A stretch of DNA of 64,000 bases. Source: Bryum argenteum (taxonomy: Eukaryota > Streptophyta > Bryopsida > Bryales > Bryaceae). The position numbers were made by a program, and so were the translations under genes. The stretch covers positions 4,756,727-4,820,726 of the forward strand of contig CM073327.1 in NCBI GenBank assembly GCA_037043015.1, in the 5' to 3' direction. The notes beneath the pieces were generated by a model, which was not told where the DNA came from, did no database searches, and saw nothing but the letters and a program-made list of their open reading frames with translations. Every line of letters begins with the position of its first letter. Positions within the stretch are counted from its first letter, which is position 1. Positions 46,845 through 58,399 of this stretch are shown here, in pieces.

Positions 46845-47914
46845 ATGGCGTCTCCCGGCTGGGAAATTCGCAGCACTTGGTCGGTTGCTGAATCCGATTC
46901 GTCCTTCGAAGACTTCGTATTTATCCACGACATTCGTAACAGCTCTGAAATTGGAGCTTTTGACAAGCGATTGCGCCTTCTCCCTGGTCCGGAAAAGCAA
47001 TCGTGCGAGGTCACAGGTATACCTAGCTCGCAGTAAAGCTCTCCGTAGGAGTTGCTAATCAAATTTGAGAGCTTCTCAATGTAGCCATTCCAAAGTGCTT
47101 AACGTATGATTGAATTCTTTGAAGACTTGAATGTGGGTTTAGCGAATCGTTACATTCGCCAGATTCCTAATAACGCATTTGTTAGTTTGCGTTGGTAATA
47201 TTTCAAATGAGTATAGAGTGTAGGTTTTGACATTTTAGCTGCTTCGAGTTGTTTAGATTCCTGGTAGTAATCCCATGTGTGCTTGCAGTGAAATTTCTGC
47301 AGCAGCAGCACGCGATTCACAGTATTGATGTATTAAGCACAGCGAGAACATGCGAAGCTTATCGATTAACAGACAGCGACACAGACGCCGAGTATCTCTG
47401 TACAGCCCGAGGGCAACTGGAGGAGGAAGAAGAAGGCAGCAAGCCGCTCTACAGAGCTGAAATGGAGATGGAAGATCCCGATCATTGCACATCAGTGACG
47501 ATCCGTTTGCTCTCCGTTCAAGACAAGTCGCAGGTGATAATCGGGCATATCCTGATCTTGGTCTCTCCTGGCCCTTATTTGGCCGGGGGCGCTTCTGGTC
47601 CTCCTCCTCCAGCTCCGCCAGCCCCTTCCCTTGGAGCATTTGCGCCACTCATGCTGCAAATGGCACAAGGCTTCTCTAATGGACCTCAATCACAGCAAAG
47701 CGGATTGCAGGAGCTTGCAATGCGTGCTTTGTCACTGAAGCAGCCGGAATTGCCTCAGCCGTCGAAGTCTTCGGAGGCTTCCCTTGAAGATGTTTGTCAG
47801 CGACTTGAAAGACTTGAATCTGTCTGTGCTCGCATTGAGACCTCCTTGAGCAAGACTCTGGAGGCTTTCGATAAGCGTTTGCAGCTTTTAGAAAGTAAAT
47901 CTCCAGGGACCTAA
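46845..47914 (+). CDS. PAAT (C10orf88)-like protein, two exons
   Basis: Exons 46,845-47,016 and 47,289-47,914 with a GT-AG intron, phase 1; 265 residues. Start: first ATG (MASPGWEIRSTW). The N-terminal half has a YLCTARG motif and later CTSVTIRLLSVQDKSQVIIG followed by HILILV, which resembles the EYCGTSRG and C.IKLLS..EK motifs of animal PAAT, a mitochondrial-linked ATPase that binds ABC-type transporters. A Gly/Pro-rich linker (GGASGPPPPAPPAPS) follows, and the C-terminus is a predicted coiled coil (VCQRLERLESV, IETSLSKTLEAF). The phrase AFDKRLxLL occurs both near residue 40 and at the C-terminus. The family call rests on remembered motifs and is tentative; the gene model is firmer than the name. 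Confidence 0.7.
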
Positions 47915-50112
47915 TGCAATAATGTCCTTACTCACAAGCAATCGGAGCAGGTTCATCACACTGACCTATTCTTCGACGATGGAGCCCTCCTGTAAGGCAT
48001 TCGAAAAGCATCTAGGTGCGAACAATGTCTATGGAGCAGCTTCATCATCGAGCCTATTACTATTCTACAAATGGAGATTAGGTCAGCTACTTCTCAATAC
48101 CCTCTCAGCTATGTCCATGTTTGATGCACTTCTGATTAGCAAAAGCTTACTGAGATGTGGCTCTGCTTCTGTTTCAGTGCAGAGCTGTAAGGATACTGGT
48201 GGCTTTTCTGCAAGATCTGGAACTCGGTATGCTTCTGGTGAGGAGGCTCAGATTTCTCAACATTCATCATTCTTTCAAAGTAGCAGACTCTTTTCATTGC
48301 AATGCTACAAAAAACTGTAAAACTGCGCTGGCTTACGTTATGATTCGTTCCTTCATTACACTTCACATTCTTTGCTTCTATGCAATTGTAGTATAGAATG
48401 AAACTGAAAGGACTGATGGTGCAGTATGAAACTGAAAGAATCGGTAGTGTAAGATTGACTCTGTTAAGGAGCTTTAGTCGCCCCATTGTTGTCCAATATC
48501 TCGTGAGGGGATTACAGTGGTGCTTGGATTAGATAAACGTTTTTGGACATACAAGAACGTTGATCTTATTCAAGTGAAACATAACGAAACAACGCCTCTT
48601 TGCATAATAAAGGGACAGGGACAACGTTCTTAACAAGACAGAGCTTGAAATATCATTCTTACTGGTGACATTTTTTCATATTAATTTATTGTTAATTCCT
48701 GAGTGTTCTATTTAAAATCAAGTTACAGTATCTTTTGAGCGCTCTCACCACTCATTCATGTGGACTTCTCTCTTAGAAGAATTTACAGCTGTTGCCTACT
48801 CAGGATCAATCGTTATGACTCCTTGAAATCATGAGCTCATTTAGGTTTTGGTAACTTGATCAATCAGAGAATCTACTACTGGAAGAATTTCAGCCCTAAA
48901 GAAGAGAGAGGCTCAAATTGGAGGAAAGATTACAAAAACTTAAACTTTCACTCAATGTATCTCAAGATCCGTACGGTGAAATTTGATTAAAGGTGGTGGG
49001 TAGACAGACTTGTACAAGATCTTGCGGTTGGATCTCCTAAAATCAAATTCAGAAAAAGTTTGTTCATGGGTTTCAGATATGGCCGTTTGGAGGTCTAGAG
49101 GTCGTTGTTGAACTTCTCATTTAGGGGTTAAAATGCACATCACTTTTACATTTGTTGCAATGTGTGAAATTTGTGAGGTTTGCTTTACGTTTATGAAGAT
49201 TTGGTGGTTTATGATAGATTTGAGTATCGGTTTACGGGCAATGGTTCGTGGCAGCTACCAAGGAGGCACCCTAGAATCCGTGGGGACCTCCCAAGGCCGT
49301 TTTTGATAATTTTGAATTCAAATTTGAGGTCTGCGACCCCAAATTACCCTTGAAAGCCTACTCCTTTGCATTTAATGTCTATACATCAAAAAAATAGGGG
49401 GCACATTACCCCTCCTCCATCCTCCTTGGTAGCTCCTACGAACGCTTACCCTTGGTTTACATTCAAGTTTATGGTGATTGGAGTAGTTTTGGTCTGATCT
49501 CACTATAATGGAAGATTTGGTGATTCATGAAAGATTTGAGTATCGACATTCAAGTTTCTGGTGATTGTAGTTGTTCTTAGTTTAATTTCATTATAATGTG
49601 ATAATGCAGTGGCATCCACTAAAGCAAGTTCTTAATACCTAGTTTGGATGTCTGTTGAGCAAAGTAACCTACAAATGAGAAGAAATATTCCTAATTAGTT
49701 GTTTGCAATTGCAATTTACTTCGATAGATAGTCACAATGTTTGTAAGATTTGAAATTTAATGAACACTATTTGAGAGATGTTTCAGATATTTGAATCTCA
49801 AATATGTAGCTTGAAAGCGGAGAAAAAGTGTGCCCAAGATATATGCTCGGAAGAGAGTAAAGGAGAAAATCAACCGATTGTTATAATCACGACAACAAAA
49901 TTTGTGTCTCTCAAGGTATTTAATTTATTCTATTAAAAAACTCTTTAACTTTTGTCAGTTTGTATGATACCATATATTTCTCATACTTGATACATCAAAT
50001 AAAAATGATTTATGTAACGCTTCATGATACTATTTTATTCTTAAAAGCTTTGTTTATTAGGATTTGAAGGGGCAAGTGAATAGGCACCATATTCATTAGG
50101 GTTTGCTAAACT
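47915..50112. other. Intergenic, no gene seen
   Basis: The open frame at 47,922-48,320 begins just after the preceding stop and is probably 3' UTR. From 48,880 to 49,600 the text has duplicated phrases ('ggtttacattcaagttt-tggtgattg', 'tcactataatg', 'gatttgagtatcg') consistent with an old repeat. No RNA gene is recognised. Confidence 0.4.
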
Positions 50113-50415
50113 ATGGCTTTTTCAAGGTTCCGTCACATAGCTAGTATGAAATTGAAAGATGCAAAAGCTACCGCTGCTAATGCTACCGCTAATGCCGCAG
50201 CTTTTGTTAAGTCGAGTTTGAGCAAGCCATATGTGAAACAAAAAGGTTTTATGCATAGTTACAACGAGAAGTACATTCAAACAGGAAGCATTAGGCCTCT
50301 AAATGATGTTTTGATTTATGTTTTTATTCTTGCATACGGAGTTGGATATCCAACCGAGATGCGGCACTTAAAACATGCTGAAGAACAAGCTAAAAAGGGA
50401 GGCAAAAAACACTAA
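50113..50415 (+). CDS. Mitochondrial ATP synthase F0 subunit f-like protein
   Basis: 100 residues, intronless. A basic, Ala-rich N-terminal half (MAFSRFRHIASMKLKDAKAT) suits mitochondrial targeting. YNEKYIQTGSI precedes one membrane helix (PLNDVLIYVFILAYGVGY, about 62-79), followed by PTEMRHLKHAEEQAKKGGKKH. The order YNKYI..GSI - helix - HLKHE..K.H matches mitochondrial ATP synthase subunit f, a small stator/dimer-interface subunit of the membrane sector; plant complexes have a comparable subunit. Codons are AT-rich like the surroundings. No intron is seen, so a retrocopy is possible, but the frame is intact and no A-tail is visible after the stop. Confidence 0.7.
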   Translation: MAFSRFRHIASMKLKDAKATAANATANAAAFVKSSLSKPYVKQKGFMHSYNEKYIQTGSIRPLNDVLIYVFILAYGVGYPTEMRHLKHAEEQAKKGGKKH

Positions 50416-52900
50416 AGATCATTTGTAATACATTAATCTAATTCTTTATTATACATATTTCTAAATATCTTCTCTATAAGTTTGATGGTACAAATTTGGC
50501 ATAAATACAACATATCGAAACACCCTCATTTCTAATTTGTTGAAACATATGAAATACTATGATAATCAAGACCTCAAAACAAAATTATGCAACTACTTCA
50601 AATAGAAAGTGCAAATTAAGTTGATTGCTCTAAGTATCACAGTATCAAAATTGAAACATTTGATTAATTCATTGATAATTTAGAAGGAAAGAGAGTTATT
50701 AAAAAAAAATCATTATTATAGTTAAGCTTATGAACCATATATAGAAAATAATAATATTCTTCTTATGCTAAATTAGAGAGAATTTCTCAATCGAAGTTTC
50801 TTTTGTTAAAAAGTATCTTCTAAGTTTGATTTACTTATATTCTTGAAATGCAAAAAAATTGAACTACCTAGAATGTTCATAGTACCTCAATTAGGATAAA
50901 ATGGTTTTATACAAGTTTTTTTACAATTTAGAGAAAAATTACTGGAATTTAGAACAAAATATCATAATGTGTAAAATTAATTAGCTATTGTAGTTGGTGA
51001 ATTTTTGTCGATCAAATCTAACTTTTGGAAGAATAAGGTATCTATCTTACAATAGTTTGAGCATAGTTACATCACTTTAGTTGAATTTAAGTTTATATGT
51101 ACGTTTAACTTATAAGAATCTACCATTTTTTTAGAAATTAGAGATGAATATGAGAATTAAGAAGCATCTTGATGTCAAGTTACTTCCAAGTGTCAAAGTT
51201 GCATTGCCAAGAATTTTTTTTGATAATAATATAATCTTAAAGAAGATTTTGAAAAAAGTACATACTTCTTGACGTTTTTTGTAAAAGTCATACTTTTGAT
51301 AGTCAATATAGAGTTTCTAAGTGTTTTAGTTGGTTGTTATGATTTTCTTGAAAAAATTTCTACTTAGTATTTCTTCAGTTTTGAGTGAATCTTAGCAATG
51401 AAGAAAGTAAAATTTCCTAAGAACAATCTGCAATACCAGAGAATGATTGGAGAGTGATTAGGATTTCATCTTGAAAGAAATACAAATCTTTTAACAAAGT
51501 TATTAACTGAACTTTGTGCTCAAGTAGTAAAGAATAATGGTGGAAAAAATCAAAATTGTAACATAAGACAACTTTGGCTTTATCAAAGTCATCATAGTTA
51601 TCAATTGAACCATAATAACAAATCTGTAAAAATGGATTTCCACTAATACAGTTTACTTAATTTTCGGCTTGAAGTTGTTTGTAATTTACTTTGAACATAT
51701 CAAATATATCAATATAGTTCAACATATCAAATTGGTGTTACTTAGTTGCTAGATTATATTGTCACTAGCACTTTTTTAAGTTCACAATCTTATTGTAAAA
51801 TTTTAGATTCCTATGTTTGTCAGTAGAGAGTTCATGAGCCTAAGAGATTTCCTAAAATTAAGAATGAAAAATTTATTTGCGTTGCGAAGGTGTAGAAAGT
51901 ATTAGAGAAAAGGGCTTAGGTTTGTTCACCTTAAACATGTGATTAAGTAACTCCAATCACCATCAAAGATTTAAAAAATGTTTACAAAAAGCTGAAGCTT
52001 TTTATATATCATTTGTAGGTGTTGTTTGGTTTTATAATCTGAGATGATAAAAATTATTTGGACCTAAGGTATTTCTTTTGGTTCAAAATGACCTTAAACC
52101 ATCTTAGTTAAAATCAAGACACACTTTACATAGTTTTCTACACATAATTTTCTGTACATTACAAACCATGATATCTTGCACATGACTTGTTCACAAACAT
52201 ATGACTTGTCAATTGCAGAATCATTAAGGTCAAAGGTAAATTAACAAATAGTGTAATTGATTGAATAACTATTGTCTTGTAGGCCAAATGCAAACATACA
52301 TTGGAAAATATACACAATTAATCGAATTTGTAAAAATGTGGTCCTAAGATTGAGATTTTTTATGCACTCAAGGAAATTCTTTGTTGGTTCACTCCTCTCT
52401 ATTTAAATACATCCTTCTTTCCTCCTTTCTCTTCAACCTCATTCCTTTGTCACAATACTAAGTAAAGTGACAGTAGTAGCATGAAACAATAGACAAACCT
52501 GAACATGACAACCCAACAAATATTTGCATAGTGGGCTTCCAATATTACTTTACTTTACACTATAGTCTATTCACACTTCTCCAAGAACTACAGAGCTGTC
52601 AACTCAAATGACCAAGAACCATATGGTTTCATTTTTACCAATATCTTCTACATTCTAAATTGATCAAAATTGTATAATCAAAAAGCCTTGCACTATAATT
52701 CCTAGTGTTCCTTCATTGTTTTCTAACAAAAACGCATAACAAAAAACCCTTACTTGATACAAAGTAGACTGAGCAAAATTAAGCATTTAACTACAAATCA
52801 CCATGTGTAACAAATAAACCCTCTATCTAACTTGCATTTCTATATTCCTATTCTACTCAACTCATTGCAACAAAAAAGAATTGTGATTTCGCATACCGTA
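50416..52900. other. AT-rich intergenic DNA, no gene seen
   Basis: About 2.5 kb at high AT content with no long frames on either strand and no recognisable repeat termini. A TATA-like 'ctatttaaatac' followed by a pyrimidine-rich stretch at 52,398-52,450 looks promoter-like, but no downstream plus-strand gene was found. Confidence 0.4.
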
Positions 52901-52927
52901 AAACTATCAAAAGTGCTAAGACATTAG

Positions 52928-55900
52928 TTATCCTTCTTTCTTAAGTTCTTCATTTTCAACATAAATTCCAGTGTCACCATGAATTGCACAATTTTTCACA
53001 ACATCAATTGTATCACCATGAACCTTGCACCTTTCTCCTTCGTCCACAAATATGATTTCTAGTGGCTTAGTAGCCTTCTTCTCTTCGTCCTTTTCACCTT
53101 TAGCTGCAATTTTCAAAAAGAATTTGTTAGCGATTGAAAAATTAAAAAAACTTGTTACATGCTTTTACATTTTATCAAATACTCCCTCCGTCCCATTATA
53201 ATTGTTCAGTGGATTCTCTCGAATCTACTTTTTATTTTATCAAATACTCCCTTCGTCCCATTATAACTATCCAGTAGGTTCTCTCAAATCCACCTCGAGA
53301 GCTAAGAGAATCTACTTAACAATTATAAAGAGACACAAGGAGTATATTACAGTTAAAACACTAGAGAAAATAACCATGTTTGAAAATGTCAAAAAATATA
53401 ATTTTAGTTGTCTAATCGATACTTTCTAATGCAATCTCTAAATGTTTTATTGATTAGTTCTAAGTATAGCCTACACTTCATTTATGATAAAAGGGGACGT
53501 CACCAAAATTTAGCGTGGAATCACAATTTTTGTGCTAATTATATTTTCTACTTAATTGTGCCATCTTCAAAAAGATTCATGGTTCTTTACTTGGCTTTTG
53601 TGAATCTCATTAGAATATTGATAGTTAAAATATCACTAGTAGAAAATGGTGTCCTATATGACTTGTCCACTATGGAATTTTTGGTTCAGGTGGTCGTAGT
53701 TTTGAGCCATTTACGATAGTCTTAGTCCAAGTGTACAAGTTGTAAAGGACACCATTTCCTACTAGTGAAATCTGCTCTTCTAGGAAGACGTTTATCCGAG
53801 CAACATAGCAAATGTGAACCCCTCTTTTATGGCAAGTAACATGAACCCATTGTTTATGATTTTTTTACGGTCCAAGAAAAAATCACCTTTCGTTTGTGAT
53901 TTTCTCCGCCTCGCCTTTCTTATGCGTTGTACGGGAGGCCCTTGATCTTCAACGTAACCGGGGCCCAATCTAAACACCTTCCGTATAGCCTTCGCACATG
54001 CTTTTTTGTCATTCTTATCATATTTAGGCATGTGCCTTAAAATTGACCGATATGCTACAATTGGTTCCATTTCTTGTATAACTGCATAATGGTTTATTAA
54101 GTGCAAAACACTTCATTTAGGATGAAAAGGAATTTTTTTCCAATAAAAGAGCTAAATCCTTGCATGATATACACTATTATAATTATAATGTTAACATTTT
54201 CACAATAAAGTTTCATTAACTCTCTAGACAATTAAAAACTAAAGATTCAATCACAAAGAAATGCATAAATCTTAAGTTGAAACCAAACATTTATATCTAA
54301 ATTGATGTCCTTAGAACTTAGAGAATATACAAATGTGTACCTTGCAAAGTAAGTGACTCACATCGTTCATAAGTTAGCTCCCTCAAATCCTACACAAGGA
54401 CAAAGTCATTTAGGTGAGTCAAATGGGTATGAATGCAATTTTTTTTTAAAATTGGGACTCGTTTGGACATTTGAATTGGAGCAGATTTTGGAATTTTTCA
54501 ATATTGTGGAATGTTCATTACACTAATTGAAAATTTGCATTTGGAATGTAAGTATCTTCATATTTTCCAAGAATCCTTGGTTTACAATTTTGTTTTCATA
54601 TAGTATCTTGTTTATATGAGCATGGGGAGAGCCTCAGATGTCTTCTTTCCGGACTGCTTCCAGACCATAAGTAGTTGAACGTGTCATGAACCCGCATTTT
54701 GTTACAATGGGAATATTGAAACTGGACAAAACAACCAATCGCTGTCATTTTCAAATGGCCATATCTTACTCAAATTTTGCCCAAATTCAACATATGAGGT
54801 ATTTTTTGACATCTACTCTTCTTGCAGATGTCCAAAAACACCTCATATGTTGAATTCGGACACAAAATTGAGTGAGATATGACCATTTAAAAACGCCAAC
54901 GATTGGTTGCTTTGTCCAGTTTCAGTAAAGTACCCAAATTGTGGGTACATTTAGCTCAACTTGAGCTAAACTGTAATTTCCCATAATCATTGAATATTCC
55001 CATTGTAACGAAAAACGTGTTCATGAGTCTAGTACATGCCATTTCTATTTGTTTTTCCATTCGTGATTGATGTGTACAACCCCTCCACATATGGAGCTTT
55101 CGGTCCTACACACATGGAGCTTTCGATTTGGAGCATGTCTACTACGGCACAACTACATAACATCATGGATGTATCATGAGAAACGGGAATGATTTGTCGT
55201 TACCCTTGGTCGAGGTTGTCGAAATGGTAAGTCCGTGTTCCTATGTGGAAAGAGAAGTGTTTTCTTGATGGGCTTCCTCTCACATTCGCTCAATGTGACT
55301 CCTTTCAAAGCATATGACCCAACAACCACCTTCTTCTTTGTCTCCGGAGCCTTTACTTCCTTCCTTGGTGCCGCAATATGAACGGGCCAAGCTGCATAGA
55401 AATTCTCGTCTTAGTAACTAGGATGTACATGTACACATTCGATCTCTGTAATATAACCTCTCTGACCTTTGTAATGTCACCCATCTGACTTTGACGATAT
55501 CATCTCTTTGGCAATATCATCCTCTTATCATAGGCTTGACCATTGTGGGCATTTGTAATCTATCATGAAATTATAAAATCGTTAACCCCTAAAAATCCAA
55601 AAACCCGAAATGGGTTTTTTGAATCTGCCCACAAGAAAAATTTAGCTAACTTTGATCATTGTTATCTCACAATTGTTGAAGACTCAACACTTCAAATTTA
55701 ACATGTGAGTGAGAAGGCAAGTTAACTTAAAGATCATGTTGTAGCTTATGCTAAGTATGTGTCGCTTTAGAGTATGGACCATGAAGACTGACCACAGTCT
55801 TCTAAAATTCGTGATTGGAGAGTAAAGTGCTCTTGGTCCCATTTGATTCCAATGCTTAAATTTAGTTTTGTTAAGTTCGAAGTAGCAGAAGGGCATAATT

Positions 55901-56281
55901 GGTAATTTAGAGAATTTTGCATCGAGGAAATTTAGGGATTAATACGTAAAAATTCACTTTTTACTGTATCCGAAGAAAACACTTTTAAGCTTTCTTATTC
56001 GCTCATAGTCATAAGATATACAAGAAGTACATGTTGGCAACCATACCATAGCGATCCCGTTTTGATGACAAATGAGGAGTCAAGACAACATCAAAATGAT
56101 ATGATTATAAAAGGAGCGTACCGGGATCATAGAGAACAGGGTAATGCAAGCCATGACCACGTGGAAAATTTGATGGATTCTTCGTGGGCTCGCTTGTGAT
56201 ATCCCAAACCAAAAATTGGGTCTCACTATCGCGATACACCGTCTGCGCAGCTTCCGAAATGAACTCTTTCTCCATAGCCAT
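52928..56281 (-). CDS. Unknown five-exon gene, 255 residues
   Basis: Not recognised. Exons in reading order: 56,281-56,122; 55,391-55,204; 54,389-54,341; 54,081-53,887; 53,103-52,928. All introns are GT-AG and the phases (1,0,1,1) chain exactly to 768 bases ending in TAA. Start: first ATG (MAMEKEFISEAAQTVYRDSE). Exon 1 has QFLVWDITSEP and RGHGLHYPVLYDP. Exon 2 is basic (APRKEVKAPETKKK, SECERKPIKKT, RQPRPR). Exon 4 has MPKYDKNDKKACAKAIRKVF and a basic run RKARRRKSQTK. Exon 5 is acidic (KGEKDEEKK) with a repeated HGDT (CKVHGDTIDVV, AIHGDTGIYV). The charged composition suggests a soluble, possibly nucleic-acid-linked protein, but no domain is identified. Introns hold several MITEs. It could also be a transposon-captured or lineage-specific gene. 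Confidence 0.6.
53182..53233 (+). mobile_element. Truncated Stowaway-like end
   Basis: 'TA' then CTCCCTCCGTCCCATTATAA, followed by about 30 bases matching the start of the complete element 65 bp downstream. No right end is present. The pair shares the spacer word 'tttatcaaa', suggesting a local tandem duplication of the left end. It lies in the last intron of the minus-strand gene. Confidence 0.7.
53247..53342. mobile_element. Stowaway-like MITE, 96 bp
   Basis: Left end CTCCCTTCGTCCCATTATAA; right end AATTATAAAGAGACACAAGGAG (written as two parts AATTATAAAG and AGACACAAGGAG). It is flanked by TA on both sides (53,245-53,246 and 53,343-53,344). The central foldback 'ggttctctcaaat' is shared with the element upstream of MED25. 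Ends and TA target fit Stowaway (Tc1/mariner) MITEs of plants. Confidence 0.85.
53634..53767. mobile_element. Small CACTA-ended MITE, 134 bp
   Basis: Starts CACTAGTAGAAAATGGTGTC and ends GACACCATTTCCTACTAGTG, near-perfect 21-bp inverted repeats. The terminal 16 bases match those of the 931-bp CACTA element at 8,219, so the same transposase could have moved both. Target duplication is not clear (TAT against AAA). It lies in the last intron of the minus-strand gene. Confidence 0.75.
54684..55027. repeat. Long foldback, arms of about 130 bp
   Basis: The left arm (54,684-54,822) and right arm (54,827-55,027) are near complements: 'tcaacatatgaggt' at 54,788 pairs with 'acctcatatgttga' at 54,841; 'actggacaaaacaaccaatc' near 54,721 pairs with 'gattggttgctttgtccagt' near 54,902; 'gttacaatgggaatatt' pairs with 'aatattcccattgtaac' near 54,990. 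The right arm carries an extra 60 bp. The loop is only a few bases. It lies in the second intron of the minus-strand gene, so a primary transcript would form a strong hairpin. Confidence 0.8.
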
Positions 56282-57900
56282 TTTCGCAATCGTCACTTAT
56301 TTTACGTAACACTTACTTCACATGCATGATGTCAAAAGTATCAAAAGTGGTCACCTCCATATCTACACAAGTTGAGAACTATCTACATGCTAAGAACCTT
56401 CGTAACAGCCCTATGTAATGATATTCAAATTTGCACATAGCAATATGATCTATATCATGAAGATCCAAATCAAAATAGCTTCCAAAAACATATTAATGTC
56501 AACAATAATTTAGAAGCTTTTATATACACGTACAATTTCAATGGAAAAGTATGGTATTTCTAAGAAGCTCTCCACCAATATTTCCACAAAGCTCTCCACC
56601 AGTATCTCCACCAAGAATGTCTCATTCCACCAAACTTGGTGTAAAAGAATGAGTCATTCTATACACCACACTTCTCCTGCAACTTCTTCCAAACTCTTAA
56701 ATAAGTATTACAAAGACATGAGCTTCTTAAAATAACGAAACTCATTGAGAATCTTCTTATGAATAAGAAAGTATCACAAGATTTTGAGGTTCTTATAAAA
56801 ACGAAGCTAGAACCTTCATATTTATAGATTATTGGAACTTGCGTTATGAGTTGTACCAAATATTATTTAAGTGTGGTACGTACCTCTTATTGGATGCAAA
56901 AGTCATATGGTTTGCCTCCATTTTGAGTGATCGAACCAACATGTTAACAACGTTCACTTTTGCATAAAATAGGCCTTTTTGCACATATTTGATAAAAGAT
57001 TTTACACTAATTTGAATTTGGTTTTTCAAGCTTAATAACCAAATGAGAACAAATGATATGTTTATAAAGCAATAGGATTTAATATTTGTACAAATATTAA
57101 TTTGAAGTTCACATCATTTAAGAGAAACTTGAAAGAGGGTCCTGATTATATTCGGTTGCCTTTGGAGGAGATGATGTTGCGGCTGTTATTTATTGCTAAA
57201 CACTTGTGCTAATTAGACATTTAACAATATGAATTAGTCTACCTTATCTACTAGTGAAGAAACCTCTTATATCTCGAAGGCGATATAGGTGATGTTCCAC
57301 ACTCTAAATTGTATTTTTCAATGTTTTTTGAAGTTCAAAGGTTTTGTAATTTTCCTCTTCAAGAGACGAAGTAGCTTTTTGAAGGTGTTTCTTGTATCCA
57401 ATATTTGTTTAAAGAGAACGCCCCTATTTTTATAGCTTTTAACAATAATCGTGAGTCTTTAGAAACTAAGTTGACATAGTGTTCAAAATATTAATAGAAA
57501 TTGTTTGATCCCTTACAATTTAAGGATTCAAACTAATTTGGAATATCAACTTACTTTTAGTTCATTTGAATTTTAAGGCATATTCATTAAGTGTGTTGGA
57601 TATAATGCTAGATCTCCATGTAAACTACAAAATATTTTTTGGATTAGCTATTTCAATTTGCATCGTAGAGGTTTAATATCTCAAAGAATATTATTGCAAA
57701 ACCTCAACAAAAAGAAAAGTGAAAAAAGAAACTAATTAGCCTTATTTAAATAGGATGTTGAGTTTTTAGTGCACTAGAACTTGGTGGATCATATGCTTAA
57801 GCTCGTTTAGATTACTTCCAATAATTGTGTGAAAGTGGTATTCTTCATACCCCTCCAAATACCTTACCTATGATGTTGTAACTCTCTAAAACCCTAAAAA
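56282..57900. other. 5' flank of the minus-strand gene and intergenic DNA
   Basis: The promoter of the unknown gene should lie just above 56,281. A short direct repeat 'aagctctccaccaatat-ttccac' occurs at 56,562 and 56,590. No exons are recognised. The rest is AT-rich. Confidence 0.35.
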
Positions 57901-57915
57901 TTCTATATATTGTCA

Positions 57916-58028
57916 CCCAATCTCGCTCTCAATATCGCTATCAATATCGCTTTCACATCGCTCCCCAATATCGCTCTCAATCCGCTCCCAATACTGCTCT
58001 CAATACTGCTCCCAATACTGCTCCCAAC
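57916..58028. repeat. Minisatellite of 12-base units
   Basis: About nine units of CAATATCGCTCT / CAATACTGCTCC type in a row. The frame read through them is simple-repeat protein and is not called. Confidence 0.8.
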
Positions 58029-58317
58029 ACTAACAGGAAAGTCTCAACATTTAAGTTTAACACCTTTACATACAAATCCTTTCATAATGTCATCGAAAAA
58101 AATGGTAGTGGTACAAGCATTTCCTGCCCTAGCAGTGCTACCTGGTCCTTCCAGGTACCATGAACTGCCCTAAGCCGTAGTTCCTGTCACTATCCAACAC
58201 TCCACACACGCACACACGGCCTAGCTCCAGCACGAGAGAGAGAGAGCGCTCCAAAACTCCTCCAAACCCTGGCCGCCAAACCCTAATCTCCAACCCTAGC
58301 CGCCTTCATCCATCCAC

Positions 58318-58396
58318 AGGATTTCATACTGCAATGTGATTTCATCCCAAAGACAGGATTTCATCCTGCAATGTGATTTCATCCCAGGACTTAATA
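58318..58396. repeat. Short tandem duplication, about 38-bp period
   Basis: 'acaggatttcat-ctgcaatg' followed by 'tgatttcatccca' occurs twice in succession. It lies in GC-richer DNA with a GA microsatellite near 58,231-58,244. Confidence 0.75.
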
Positions 58397-58399
58397 GAC

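Noticed and set aside
47922..48320. 132-codon frame right after the PAAT-like gene
   Set aside because: Begins 7 bases after the stop with no independent promoter or homology; probably 3' UTR.
57910..58173. 87-codon Leu/Asn/Ile-rich frame
   Set aside because: It reads through a 12-base minisatellite.
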